From an uncultured Oscillospiraceae bacterium (GTDB lineage Bacteria > Bacillota > Clostridia > Oscillospirales > Oscillospiraceae), in assembly GCA_947628975.1 (NCBI GenBank), contig CANRBW010000112.1, forward strand, positions 1-5,525: DNA of 5,525 bases, written 5' to 3'. This document shows, piece by piece, positions 1 to 5,434 of this stretch. The notes beneath the pieces are model-generated. The model was not told where the DNA came from, made no database searches, and worked only from the letters and a program-made list of their open reading frames with translations. Position 1 is the first letter of the stretch, and every line of letters starts with the position of its first letter. The translations under genes were made by a program, and so were the position numbers.

Positions 1-599
1 GGAGCTGGCCGGCCCTCCGCCATGGCGGCCAGCTCCCCCCGCTCGTCGGCCAGCCCCACCCGCCTGGGCGGACAGCCCTCCCCGGCGGAGAGACAGCGGA
101 TCAGCTCCCGGAGCAGGGTGGTCTTCCCCCCGCCCGGCGGGGAGAGGATCAGGGTGTTCTCCAGCGCCCCGTCCCGCCAGAGCCTGGGCAGTACCCCGGC
201 GGCCACGCCTCTGCGCTCCCGCGCCACCCGCAGAGACAGGGAGGACACCGCCCGCAGGTTGACCAGCCGCTCCCCCTCCGTCACGCCGGAGCCGCACAGG
301 CCCAGGCGGTGGCCGCCCCGGACGGTCACAAAGCCGTTTCGCAGCTGGGAGAGCACCGTGTGGACCGAGGAGGCGCTGGCCAGCTCCAGGACGGTCTCCA
401 GGGTGGCCGAGGTGACCTGGGTCCCTGGCAGGGGCTCCTCCCCCTCCGGGTAGCCCACGGCGAGGGGGCGGCCCGCCCGCAGTCTCAGCTCCTCCACCCG
501 GTCCCGGTCCGCCTCCGGCAGCGCCAGCACCCGGCGGCGCAGGGCCTCGGGCAGAACCAGGACCGCCTGGGCCAACCCACCGGACTGTGACAGCTCCAC
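1..599 (-). CDS. spoIIIAA: Stage III sporulation protein AA, ATPase (partial, C-terminus off the left edge)
   Basis: The first 199 residues of SpoIIIAA are visible. The family is usually a little over 300 residues, so roughly the last third is outside the window. SpoIIIAA is the cytoplasmic secretion-type ATPase of the SpoIIIA-SpoIIQ channel joining mother cell and forespore during engulfment. Seen here: an N-terminal EELRLRAGRPL block (residues 36-46), the family signature GFVTVRGGHRLGLCG (89-103), Walker A SPPGGGKTT (153-161) and a Walker B/DER segment VGLADERGEL (181-190). The start is taken as GTG at 599. An in-frame TGA lies at 624-626, only nine codons upstream, and AGGGAGGG sits 7 bases before the GTG. 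The nearby ATG (604-606) is out of frame. The other spoIIIA genes would be expected beyond the left edge. A terminator at 686-724 closes the preceding gene, so this gene should have its own promoter between about 600 and 686. Confidence 0.93.
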   Translation of the reverse strand, partial: MELSQSGGLAQAVLVLPEALRRRVLALPEADRDRVEELRLRAGRPLAVGYPEGEEPLPGTQVTSATLETVLELASASSVHTVLSQLRNGFVTVRGGHRLGLCGSGVTEGERLVNLRAVSSLSLRVARERRGVAAGVLPRLWRDGALENTLILSPPGGGKTTLLRELIRCLSAGEGCPPRRVGLADERGELAAMAEGRPA

Positions 600-631
600 G
601 CCCCATCCCTCCCTTTCCGCGTGTCACAGTC
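583..631 (-). repeat. Perfect 10-bp inverted repeat bracketing the spoIIIAA start
   Basis: GACTGTGACA at 583-592 and its exact reverse complement TGTCACAGTC at 622-631 are separated by 29 bases. Those 29 bases contain the ribosome-binding site and GTG start of spoIIIAA. The inner arm (583-592) overlaps codons 3 to 6 of the gene. In RNA it could form a stem displaying the start region in its loop. In DNA it could be a protein site. Its function is inferred; only the repeat itself is seen. Confidence 0.6.
607..613 (-). promoter_or_regulatory. Ribosome binding site of spoIIIAA
   Basis: The minus strand reads GGGAGGG here, 7 bases before the GTG at 599. It decides the start: no ATG exists in this frame between the upstream in-frame TGA (624-626) and the conserved region. 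It lies in the loop of the inverted repeat whose arms are 583-592 and 622-631. Confidence 0.65.
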
Positions 632-635
632 TATG
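628..635 (-). promoter_or_regulatory. Possible sigma-E-like -10 element for spoIIIAA
   Basis: The minus strand reads CATAGACT, which matches six of eight positions of the sigma-E -10 consensus CATACAAT. SpoIIIA operons in Bacillus are transcribed by sigma-E, and a promoter is needed between the terminator at 686-724 and the GTG at 599. A convincing -35 (expected about 14 bases upstream, where TTCTAAA is found) is not present, so this is a weak candidate. If real, transcription would begin near 620, leaving a leader of about 20 bases. Confidence 0.25.
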
Positions 636-641
636 AACGCC

Positions 642-670
642 TGTCCCACTTTAGAAGCGGACCTGGGACA
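642..670. repeat. 7-bp inverted repeat upstream of spoIIIAA
   Basis: TGTCCCA at 642-648 and TGGGACA at 664-670 are perfect reverse complements with a 15-base loop. It lies in the short intergenic stretch where the spoIIIAA promoter must be. It could be an operator half-site pair or chance; nothing in the sequence decides between these. Confidence 0.4.
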
Positions 671-685
671 AACTTTTTGCGCGAC

Positions 686-724
686 AAAACACCCGCCGGG
701 CCCTGCGGGGCCCGGCGGGTGTTT
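686..724 (-). terminator. Intrinsic terminator of the aminotransferase gene
   Basis: A perfect 17-bp stem (arms 687-703 and 708-724, loop 704-707), very GC-rich in the middle, starts 35 bases after the aminotransferase stop. Read on the minus strand the second arm ends in a run of four T (689-686). The strong stem and its position between two same-strand genes support a rho-independent terminator separating the aminotransferase from spoIIIAA. The T-run is short, so termination may be incomplete. Confidence 0.8.
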
Positions 725-758
725 GGAAGGCGGGTTTTGGTCGGAAATTGGCGGAAGT

Positions 759-1949
759 TTACTGCTGGAGGAACTTTTCCAGACGGTCCAGGCCCTCCCG
801 GATGTTCTCCATGGAGGTGGCGTAGGACCAGCGGACGAAGTTGGGCGCGCCGAAGCCGCTGCACGGCACCACCGCCACCAGCCCCTCTTTCAAAAACAGG
901 TCGGCGAAGTCGTCCCCGTCCCGGATGGTCACGCCGTGGAGGGTCTTGCCCACCAGCTTTTCCAGGTTCATCATCACATAGAACGCGCCCTGTGGCTTGA
1001 TACAGCTGACGCCGGGGATGGTGTTCATCCGCTCCACGATGTAGTTGCGCCGCTCCTCAAAGGCCGCGCGCATATCGTCGATGTCCCCCTGCTCCCCGGA
1101 CAGGGCCTCCACCGCGGCCCACTGGGCGATGGTGCTGGGGTTGCCGGTGGAGTGGCTCAGGTAGTTGGCCATGATCTTGGCCAGCTGAGGGTTGGCGGCG
1201 GCGTACCCGATCCGCCAGCCGGTCATGGCGTAGGACTTGGACACCCCGTTGACCAGGATGGTCCGCTCTTTGACCTCCTCCCCCAGGGAGGCGAAGCTGG
1301 TGAACTTGGCCCCGTCGTAGATCAGGCTGTAATAGATCTCGTCCGCGATCACATAGATGTCCCGCTTGACGCACACCTGGGCGATCTGCTCCAGCTCCTC
1401 CTTGGTGTACATCATGCCGGTGGGGTTGGAGGGGTTATTGAGGATCAGGGCCTTGGTCTTGGGGGTGATGGCGGCGTCCAACTGCTGGGCGGTCATCTTG
1501 AAGCCGTTCTCCTCCGTGGCGGTGACCACCACGCACACGCCCCCGGTCATCTGGACCATCTCCTGGTAGCTCACCCAATAGGGCGCGGGCAAAATCACCT
1601 CGTCCCCCGGGTCCAGCAGACAGCGCAGGGCGATGTAGATGTTGTGCTTGGCTCCGCTGGAGGCCACGATCTGGGTGGGTTCGTAGTCCAGGCCGCAGTC
1701 CTCCTTCAGCCGCTTGCAGGCCGCCTGGCGCAGCTCCATCAGGCCGGAGGCGGGGGTGTAGCGGGTCTTGTTGTCCCGGATGGCCTGGATCCCGGCCTCC
1801 TTGATATGCTCCGGGGTGTTGAAGTCCGGCTCCCCCGCGCCAAAGCCGATCACGTCGATGCCCTGGGCCCGCATCTGCTTGAACATACTGTCGATCGCCA
1901 GGGTCGTCGAGGCGTGGACCCCCTGGGCCAGCTTGGATACCGCTTTCAT
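759..1949 (-). CDS. aspB: Pyridoxal-phosphate-dependent aspartate-type aminotransferase (class I)
   Basis: A 396-residue class I aminotransferase, the normal full length for the bacterial Ib aspartate aminotransferase subgroup. These cytoplasmic PLP homodimers interconvert aspartate and 2-oxoglutarate with oxaloacetate and glutamate. Seen: SSGAKHNIY (98-105), phosphate-binding region, whose K101 matches the lysine used by subgroup Ib for acidic substrates; W125 in PYWVSY stacking on the cofactor; NNPSNPTG (171-178) with N175; ADEIYY (202-207) with D203 contacting the pyridine nitrogen; SKSYAMTGWRIGY (237-249) with K238 as the Schiff-base lysine; FVRWSYATS (371-379) with R373 binding the substrate alpha-carboxylate. 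The N-terminus (MKAVSKLAQGVHASTTLAI) fits the family start. The best Shine-Dalgarno, AAAGGAG at 1963-1969, is 13 bases from the ATG, longer than usual. A related specificity (aromatic or prephenate aminotransferase) cannot be excluded. It looks monocistronic, with its own promoter and terminator. Confidence 0.93.
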   Translation of the reverse strand: MKAVSKLAQGVHASTTLAIDSMFKQMRAQGIDVIGFGAGEPDFNTPEHIKEAGIQAIRDNKTRYTPASGLMELRQAACKRLKEDCGLDYEPTQIVASSGAKHNIYIALRCLLDPGDEVILPAPYWVSYQEMVQMTGGVCVVVTATEENGFKMTAQQLDAAITPKTKALILNNPSNPTGMMYTKEELEQIAQVCVKRDIYVIADEIYYSLIYDGAKFTSFASLGEEVKERTILVNGVSKSYAMTGWRIGYAAANPQLAKIMANYLSHSTGNPSTIAQWAAVEALSGEQGDIDDMRAAFEERRNYIVERMNTIPGVSCIKPQGAFYVMMNLEKLVGKTLHGVTIRDGDDFADLFLKEGLVAVVPCSGFGAPNFVRWSYATSMENIREGLDRLEKFLQQ

Positions 1950-1984
1950 TGGTTGACTGCCACTCCTTTCTCATTCTTTGACAT

Positions 1985-2013
1985 ATTATATCCGCTCTCT
2001 TGCAAAAATGCAA
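1985..2013 (-). promoter_or_regulatory. Sigma-A-type promoter of the aminotransferase
   Basis: On the minus strand, TTGCAT (2008-2013) is followed after 17 bases by a perfect TATAAT (1985-1990). Transcription would start near 1978, giving a leader of about 28 bases before the ATG at 1949. This is too short for a T-box or other riboswitch. The -35 element lies within the right half of a 16-bp palindrome (1999-2014), a likely place for a regulator. Confidence 0.75.
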
Positions 2014-2014
2014 G
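1999..2014. repeat. Palindrome overlapping the aminotransferase -35 (possible operator)
   Basis: CTTGCA (1999-2004) and TGCAAG (2009-2014) are perfect reverse complements around a four-A centre. The right half contains most of the -35 hexamer of the promoter at 1985-2013. The placement is typical of a repressor site, but no regulator is identified. Confidence 0.5.
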
Positions 2015-2035
2015 CACTACTTTTCCCAAACCGGT

Positions 2036-2073
2036 CAAAAATGAAGGATTTGAAAATTTATCATTCATTTTTG
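2036..2073. repeat. 10-bp AT-rich inverted repeat upstream of the aminotransferase promoter
   Basis: CAAAAATGAA (2036-2045) and TTCATTTTTG (2064-2073) are perfect reverse complements with an 18-base AT-rich spacer. It lies about 23 bases upstream of the -35 element and stands out from the otherwise GC-rich surroundings. It may be an upstream activator or repressor site, or an AT-rich UP-like region. No function can be read directly. Confidence 0.5.
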
Positions 2074-2106
2074 CCAGTACCTCCCAGGGAAAACCCCCCA
2101 GGAATT

Positions 2107-2144
2107 GGGCAAAAAGCCCCCCTTTTCCCGCCCGGCCGGGCGGG
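2107..2144. repeat. GC-rich palindromes after the fumarase terminator
   Basis: Two inverted repeats occur side by side: GGGC-AAAAA-GCCC (2107-2119), and an 18-bp perfect palindrome with half-site CCCGCCCGG at 2127-2135 and its mirror at 2136-2144. They lie just past the strong terminator of the upstream operon on the minus strand and before the aminotransferase promoter. They could strengthen termination or hold a protein site; the small hairpin alone is weak. Confidence 0.45.
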
Positions 2145-2146
2145 CG

Positions 2147-2179
2147 AAAAAAAGAGCGCCCGCCACAGCGGGCGCTCTT
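2147..2179 (-). terminator. Intrinsic terminator of the divIVA-like/fumarase beta operon
   Basis: A perfect 12-bp stem (arms 2152-2163 and 2168-2179, loop 2164-2167) begins 21 bases after the fumarase beta stop. On the minus strand it ends in seven consecutive T (2153-2147). This is a textbook rho-independent terminator and shows that the aminotransferase gene is not part of this operon. Confidence 0.92.
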
Positions 2180-2199
2180 CGGGTGAACTTTCGGTCCTC

Positions 2200-2730
2200 T
2201 CAGCGGTAGAGGTCGTTGCCGCGGGCGTCGATGGCCACGGTCAGGGGGAGGTCCCGGACCTCCATGCGCTTGACGCTCTCACAGCCCAGGTCCTCGAAGG
2301 CGATCACCTGGCTGGAGGTGATGCACCGGGCGATGAGGGCGCCCGCCCCGCCCACGGCGGCGAAGTACACCGCGCCGTTGCGGGTGATGGCCTCCACCAC
2401 CGCGTCGCTCCGGTCCCCCTTGCCGATCATGGCCCGGAGGCCCAGGTCCAACAGCCGGGGGGCGAAGGGGTCCATCCGCCCGGAGGTGGTGGGGCCGCAG
2501 GAGCCCACGGCCATCCCCTGCTGGGCGGGGGTGGGCCCGGCGTAGTAGATCACCGCGCCCTCCAGGGGGAAGGGGGGCGCCTCGCCCCTGTCCAGCAGGG
2601 CCATGATCCGCTTGTGGGCCGCGTCCCTGGCGGTGTACACCACGCCGGAGAGCAGGACCCGGTCCCCCGCGTTCAGGGTGGCCGCCCGCTGACGGGTCAG
2701 CTGGGCCACGTCCAGCGCGATCTGCCGCAT
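2200..2730 (-). CDS. Fe-S hydro-lyase (class I fumarate hydratase type), beta subunit
   Basis: A 176-residue protein of the fumarase/tartrate dehydratase beta (C-terminal) family, full length for a separate beta subunit. With an alpha subunit carrying the 4Fe-4S cluster it hydrates fumarate to malate, or acts on a related substrate such as tartrate; the sequence does not settle which. Seen: LSGVVYTARDAAHKR (27-41), YYAGPTP (62-68), GSCGPTTSGRMD (76-87), MIGKG (101-105) and YFAAVGGAGALIA (122-134). The ATG at 2730 starts 11 bases after the stop of the DivIVA-like gene. The spacer is G-rich but has no clear Shine-Dalgarno, so translation may be coupled to the upstream gene. The alpha subunit gene, normally directly upstream, is absent: the preceding gene is DivIVA-like and the following sequence is a terminator. 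Alpha must be elsewhere, or this subunit works differently. Confidence 0.9.
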   Translation of the reverse strand: MRQIALDVAQLTRQRAATLNAGDRVLLSGVVYTARDAAHKRIMALLDRGEAPPFPLEGAVIYYAGPTPAQQGMAVGSCGPTTSGRMDPFAPRLLDLGLRAMIGKGDRSDAVVEAITRNGAVYFAAVGGAGALIARCITSSQVIAFEDLGCESVKRMEVRDLPLTVAIDARGNDLYR

Positions 2731-2741
2731 CCCGCGCCCGC

Positions 2742-3428
2742 TCAGTCCGCGGCCGGGGCGTCCGCCCCGTCGGGACTGTCCTTGCCGGTCTCGATCATGG
2801 CGTCCAGCCGCTTGCTGTGGGCGTCCAGCTCGGCGTTCACGCCGTCCAGGGAGCGCACCGTGCGCTCCAGCTGGGCCGAGGTGTTGGAGAGGGTGGCCGC
2901 CACGTCGGAGCGCAGGCGGGCGTAGCTGGACTCCACCTGGCGGAGCCAGTCCGCCATCCGGCGGCGCAGCTCCGCGGCGTCCTCCTCCCCCTGCTTGACG
3001 ATGAGCTGGGCCCGGTTGTGGGCGTCCAGCTCGATCCCGGCGGCCTTTTCCTTCAGCGCCTCGTAGGCCTTGGCGGCGGGGGCCATGCGGTCGGCGGCCT
3101 CCTGGAGGGCGGCCAGGTCCGCCTGGGCGGCCTGGAGCCGCAGGCGCAGCTCCTCCCGCTGGCTCTGGGCCTCCCGCAGGTCCGCCAGCGCCTTTTCCAG
3201 CTCTTCCTTACAGCGCTGGGCGTCCTTCTCCGCGGCGGCGGCCTCCTCGTTGGCCAGGGAGCCCTGCTCCTCCACCTGGGAGCGCTGGTCCCGCTCCTGC
3301 TCCAGGTCACGGGTCAACTCCTTCATCTGGGCGGCGTGGTCCCGATGGACCGCCTCGATGTAGCTGAGCACGTCCCGGCGGTTGAAGCCGAAGGCGGAGC
3401 CGCGAAAATGATATTCCCCAACGCTCAT
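2742..3428 (-). CDS. DivIVA-like coiled-coil protein
   Basis: A 228-residue protein. Its N-terminus, FRGSAFGFNRRDVLSYIEAVHRD (about 8-30), resembles the DivIVA/GpsB membrane-curvature-binding motif, in which a GY/GF-x-R-x-x-V core precedes the coiled coil. Residues about 31-210 are almost wholly helical and charged (Glu, Arg, Ala, Gln rich), typical of coiled coil, with a weaker break near MAPAAKAYEAL (115-125). The last dozen residues are an acidic, Asp/Ala/Pro-rich tail. No signal peptide or membrane span is seen, so it is likely cytoplasmic, perhaps at the division site or pole. The ATG at 3428 has GAGGAG (3438-3443) 9 bases upstream, and a promoter is visible at 3483-3511. It shares an operon with the fumarase beta gene, an unexplained pairing. 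A general coiled-coil protein without a cell-division role is the alternative. Confidence 0.75.
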   Translation of the reverse strand: MSVGEYHFRGSAFGFNRRDVLSYIEAVHRDHAAQMKELTRDLEQERDQRSQVEEQGSLANEEAAAAEKDAQRCKEELEKALADLREAQSQREELRLRLQAAQADLAALQEAADRMAPAAKAYEALKEKAAGIELDAHNRAQLIVKQGEEDAAELRRRMADWLRQVESSYARLRSDVAATLSNTSAQLERTVRSLDGVNAELDAHSKRLDAMIETGKDSPDGADAPAAD

Positions 3429-3482
3429 AGCAACACACTCCTCACCCGTTTCGGGTCCGGTCTCGCGATAATATATGTGCTT

Positions 3483-3511
3483 ATTCTACCATGTTCTTTC
3501 CCATCTGGCAA
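3483..3511 (-). promoter_or_regulatory. Sigma-A-type promoter of the divIVA-like operon
   Basis: On the minus strand TTGCCA (3506-3511, five of six matches to consensus) is followed after 17 bases by TAGAAT (3483-3488, five of six). The start would be near 3476, leaving a leader of about 48 bases. An alternative -10 (TATATT or TATTAT near 3470) has no matching -35. Confidence 0.65.
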
Positions 3512-3523
3512 GGCCATTCTGGG

Positions 3524-3553
3524 AAAAAGCCCGTCCCGGCCCCCGCCGGGACG
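3524..3553 (-). terminator. Terminator-shaped hairpin between the divergent promoters
   Basis: A perfect 9-bp GC-rich stem (CGTCCCGGC at 3532-3540, mirror at 3545-3553, CCCC loop) is followed on the minus strand, three bases on, by five T (3528-3524). It sits between the leftward promoter (3483-3511) and the rightward one (3573-3602), so no sense gene ends here. It could stop antisense transcription coming out of the methyltransferase gene, or be a DNA site for a shared regulator. Confidence 0.5.
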
Positions 3554-3572
3554 ACTTTGGCGGCGGAAGCCA

Positions 3573-3602
3573 TTGACGGGACCGGGCGGGGAGTGGTATA
3601 AT
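3573..3602 (+). promoter_or_regulatory. Sigma-A-type promoter of the methyltransferase-ecf unit
   Basis: TTGACG (3573-3578) is followed after 18 bases by a perfect TATAAT (3597-3602). TGG directly before the -10 gives an extended -10 element. Transcription should begin near 3609, about 28 bases before the ATG at 3637. This looks like a strong constitutive promoter. Confidence 0.8.
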
Positions 3603-3621
3603 ATTCCGAACTTTGGCCTTG

Positions 3622-3629
3622 AGAGGGGG
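3622..3629 (+). promoter_or_regulatory. Ribosome binding site deciding the methyltransferase start
   Basis: AGAGGGGG-like sequence lies about 7 to 8 bases before the ATG at 3637. The longer in-frame option, TTG at 3613, would lie only a few bases after the predicted transcription start with no Shine-Dalgarno, so the ATG is preferred. Confidence 0.55.
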
Positions 3630-3636
3630 TGGGGAG

Positions 3637-4500
3637 ATGTGGGTCGCCGACGGCTGGGAGGATTACCGTCTGCTGGACTGCGGCCAGGGGGAGAAGCTGG
3701 AGCGCTGGGGCCCCTATACCCTGGTGCGGCCTGACCCCCAGGCCATCTGGCGCACCCCCCGGCGGGATCCCGCCTGGCGGACGCCGGACGCCCGCTACGC
3801 CCGCTCCTCCTCCGGGGGCGGCCAGTGGAGCAAGTCCCGTCTGCCGGAGCGGTGGACGGTGACCTACAAGGACCTGACCTTCAACGTCAAGCCCATGAAC
3901 TTCAAGCACACCGGCCTCTTCCCGGAACAGGCGGCCAACTGGGAGGTACTGGGGGAGCTGATCCGGGGCGCGGGGCGGCCGATCTCGGTGCTGAACCTCT
4001 TCGCCTACACCGGCGGGGCCAGCGTGGCCTGCGCCGCGGCGGGGGCGAAGGTCTGCCATGTGGACGCGGCCAAGGGGATGGTGGCCTGGGCCAAGGAGAA
4101 CGCCAAGAGCTCCGGGTTGGAGGACGCCCCTATCCGCTACATCGTGGACGACTGCGCCAAGTTCGTGGAGCGGGAGATCCGCCGGGGCCACGTCTACGAC
4201 GGCGTCATCATGGACCCCCCCAGCTATGGCCGGGGCCCCTCCGGGGAGGTCTGGAAGCTGGAGGAGGACCTGTGGCCCTTTGTAGAGCTGGTCGCCCAGG
4301 TGCTGTCCGACCGGCCGCTGTTCTTCTTCCTCAACTCCTACACCACGGGACTGGCCCCCTCGGTCCTCACCTATATTTTGGAATCCCTGATCACCCCCCG
4401 TCACGGGGGCCGCAGTCAGAGCGACGAGCTGGGTCTGCGGGTGGAGGCCACCGGACTGGTCCTCCCCTGCGGCGCCACCGGCCGCTGGACGGCGGAGTGA
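3637..4500 (+). CDS. Class I SAM-dependent methyltransferase, RlmI/RlmK-like
   Basis: A 287-residue SAM-dependent methyltransferase resembling the catalytic part of RlmI/RlmK-type 23S rRNA methyltransferases. The N-terminus (WEDYRLLDCGQGEKLERWGPYTLVRPDPQAIW, about 7-38) and HTGLFPEQAANW (91-102) are typical of this group. SAM-binding motif I is VLNLFAYTGGASVACAAAG (118-136), D143 in HVDAAKG probably binds the ribose hydroxyls, and DPPSYGRG (193-200) is the catalytic DPP motif. The N-terminal PUA RNA-binding domain of E. coli RlmI is not seen, so this is the short form common in Firmicutes. The target is probably RNA, but the base modified cannot be read. The ATG at 3637 is preferred over an in-frame TTG at 3613. 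ecfA1 starts 30 bases after the stop with no terminator between, so the genes are probably cotranscribed. Confidence 0.85.
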   Translation: MWVADGWEDYRLLDCGQGEKLERWGPYTLVRPDPQAIWRTPRRDPAWRTPDARYARSSSGGGQWSKSRLPERWTVTYKDLTFNVKPMNFKHTGLFPEQAANWEVLGELIRGAGRPISVLNLFAYTGGASVACAAAGAKVCHVDAAKGMVAWAKENAKSSGLEDAPIRYIVDDCAKFVEREIRRGHVYDGVIMDPPSYGRGPSGEVWKLEEDLWPFVELVAQVLSDRPLFFFLNSYTTGLAPSVLTYILESLITPRHGGRSQSDELGLRVEATGLVLPCGATGRWTAE

Positions 4501-4518
4501 ACCGCCCGACGGAAAAAG

Positions 4519-4524
4519 AAGGTG
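4519..4524 (+). promoter_or_regulatory. Ribosome binding site of ecfA1
   Basis: AAGGTG lies 6 bases before the ATG at 4531. The in-frame GTG at 4522 overlaps this Shine-Dalgarno sequence, so the ATG is taken as the start. Confidence 0.7.
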
Positions 4525-4530
4525 AACCCC

Positions 4531-5391
4531 ATGACACGACCCATCATCCAGACCCAGGACCTGCGCTTCTCCTACGCCTCCGCCGAGGGGGAGTCCACCG
4601 TCGTCCTGGACGGGATCGACCTCTCCATCGCCCCCGGCTCCTTTGTGGCGGTGCTGGGACATAACGGCTCGGGCAAGTCCACCCTGGCCAAGCACTTCAA
4701 CGCCATCCTGCTCCCCTCCGGCGGCAAGGTCTATGTAGAGGGGATGGACACCGCTCAGGAGAGCGCCCTGCTGGAGATCCGCCGGGCGGTGGGGATGGTC
4801 TTCCAGAACCCGGACAACCAGATCGTGGCCAACGTGGTGGAGGAGGACGTGGCCTTCGCCCCGGAGAACCTGGGGATCCCCTCCCCGGAGATCCGGCAGC
4901 GGGTGGACGAGGCCCTGGCCATGGTGGGGATGAGCGAGTACGCCACCCACGCCCCCCACCTCCTCTCCGGCGGGCAGAAACAGCGGGTGGCCATCGCCGG
5001 GGTCATCGCCATGCGGCCCAGGTGCATCGTCATGGACGAGCCCACCGCCATGCTGGACCCGGTGGGCCGCCGGGAGGTCATCGAGACGGTCCGCTCCCTC
5101 AACCGGACCTACGGCATCAGCATCGTGCTGATCACCCACCACATGGACGAGGCGGCCCAGGCCCAGCGGCTGCTGGTGATGTCGGAGGGCCGGGTGGTCC
5201 TGGACGGCCCTCCGGAGGAGGTCTTCCCCCATGTGGAGGAGCTGAAGGCCATCGGCCTGGACGTACCCGACACGGTGGAGCTGTGCTGGACCCTCCGGAA
5301 GGCCGGGTGCGACGTTCCCCTGGACCGCCTCAGCGACGACGCGTGCGCCCAGGCCCTCTACGACCTGCTCCGGGCGGGTCGGCGGGCGTGA
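4531..5391 (+). CDS. ecfA1: Energy-coupling factor transporter ATPase EcfA1
   Basis: A 286-residue ABC ATPase of the ECF (CbiO/EcfA) family, full length. With EcfA2 and the membrane protein EcfT it powers vitamin or metal uptake through exchangeable S components at the cytoplasmic membrane. Seen: Walker A GHNGSGKST (43-51), Q-loop FQNPDNQIVA (91-100) with Q92, the EcfA1-like run VVEEDVAFAPENLG (102-115), ABC signature LSGGQKQR (145-152), Walker B CIVMDE (165-170) with catalytic E170, D-loop MLDP (174-177) and switch H203 in ITHH. The C-terminal region after about 225 (GPPEEVFPHVEELKAIGLDVP) is the usual EcfA extension. The order relative to the next gene (A1 then A2) is the common Firmicute order. 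It follows the methyltransferase gene rather than the more usual ribosomal protein genes. Substrate is set by S components outside the window. Confidence 0.93.
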   Translation: MTRPIIQTQDLRFSYASAEGESTVVLDGIDLSIAPGSFVAVLGHNGSGKSTLAKHFNAILLPSGGKVYVEGMDTAQESALLEIRRAVGMVFQNPDNQIVANVVEEDVAFAPENLGIPSPEIRQRVDEALAMVGMSEYATHAPHLLSGGQKQRVAIAGVIAMRPRCIVMDEPTAMLDPVGRREVIETVRSLNRTYGISIVLITHHMDEAAQAQRLLVMSEGRVVLDGPPEEVFPHVEELKAIGLDVPDTVELCWTLRKAGCDVPLDRLSDDACAQALYDLLRAGRRA

Positions 5392-5434
5392 CCCCCACCG
5401 CGGGCACGCACCTCACTTGCAAAGGACGTTATCT

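Noticed and set aside
1..36. 11-bp perfect inverted repeat (1-11 and 26-36)
   Set aside because: It lies within the spoIIIAA coding sequence and is explained by repeated Glu-Leu-Ala-type GC-rich codons. There is no reason to see a separate element.
1950..1978. T-box or riboswitch leader for the aminotransferase
   Set aside because: The predicted leader is only about 28 bases, too short for any known riboswitch.
621..2186. 521-codon open frame on the plus strand opposite the aminotransferase
   Set aside because: It is antisense to a gene with all class I aminotransferase motifs. Its product is a low-complexity Gly/Leu/His/Val-rich string typical of the reverse frame of GC-rich coding DNA.
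1978..2925. 315-codon open frame on the plus strand across the terminator and fumarase beta
   Set aside because: It crosses a promoter, a terminator and two genes on the other strand, and no domain is seen.
3621..3646. G-runs around the methyltransferase ribosome-binding site as a G-quadruplex
   Set aside because: Only three runs of three or more G fall within the predicted transcript here, one short of a standard quadruplex. Likely just a G-rich Shine-Dalgarno region in a GC-rich genome.
3481..5232. 583-codon open frame on the minus strand opposite the methyltransferase and ecfA1
   Set aside because: It spans two unrelated real genes and their promoter, with a Gly/His/Val/Pro-rich composition and no recognisable domain. 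It is a GC-driven shadow.
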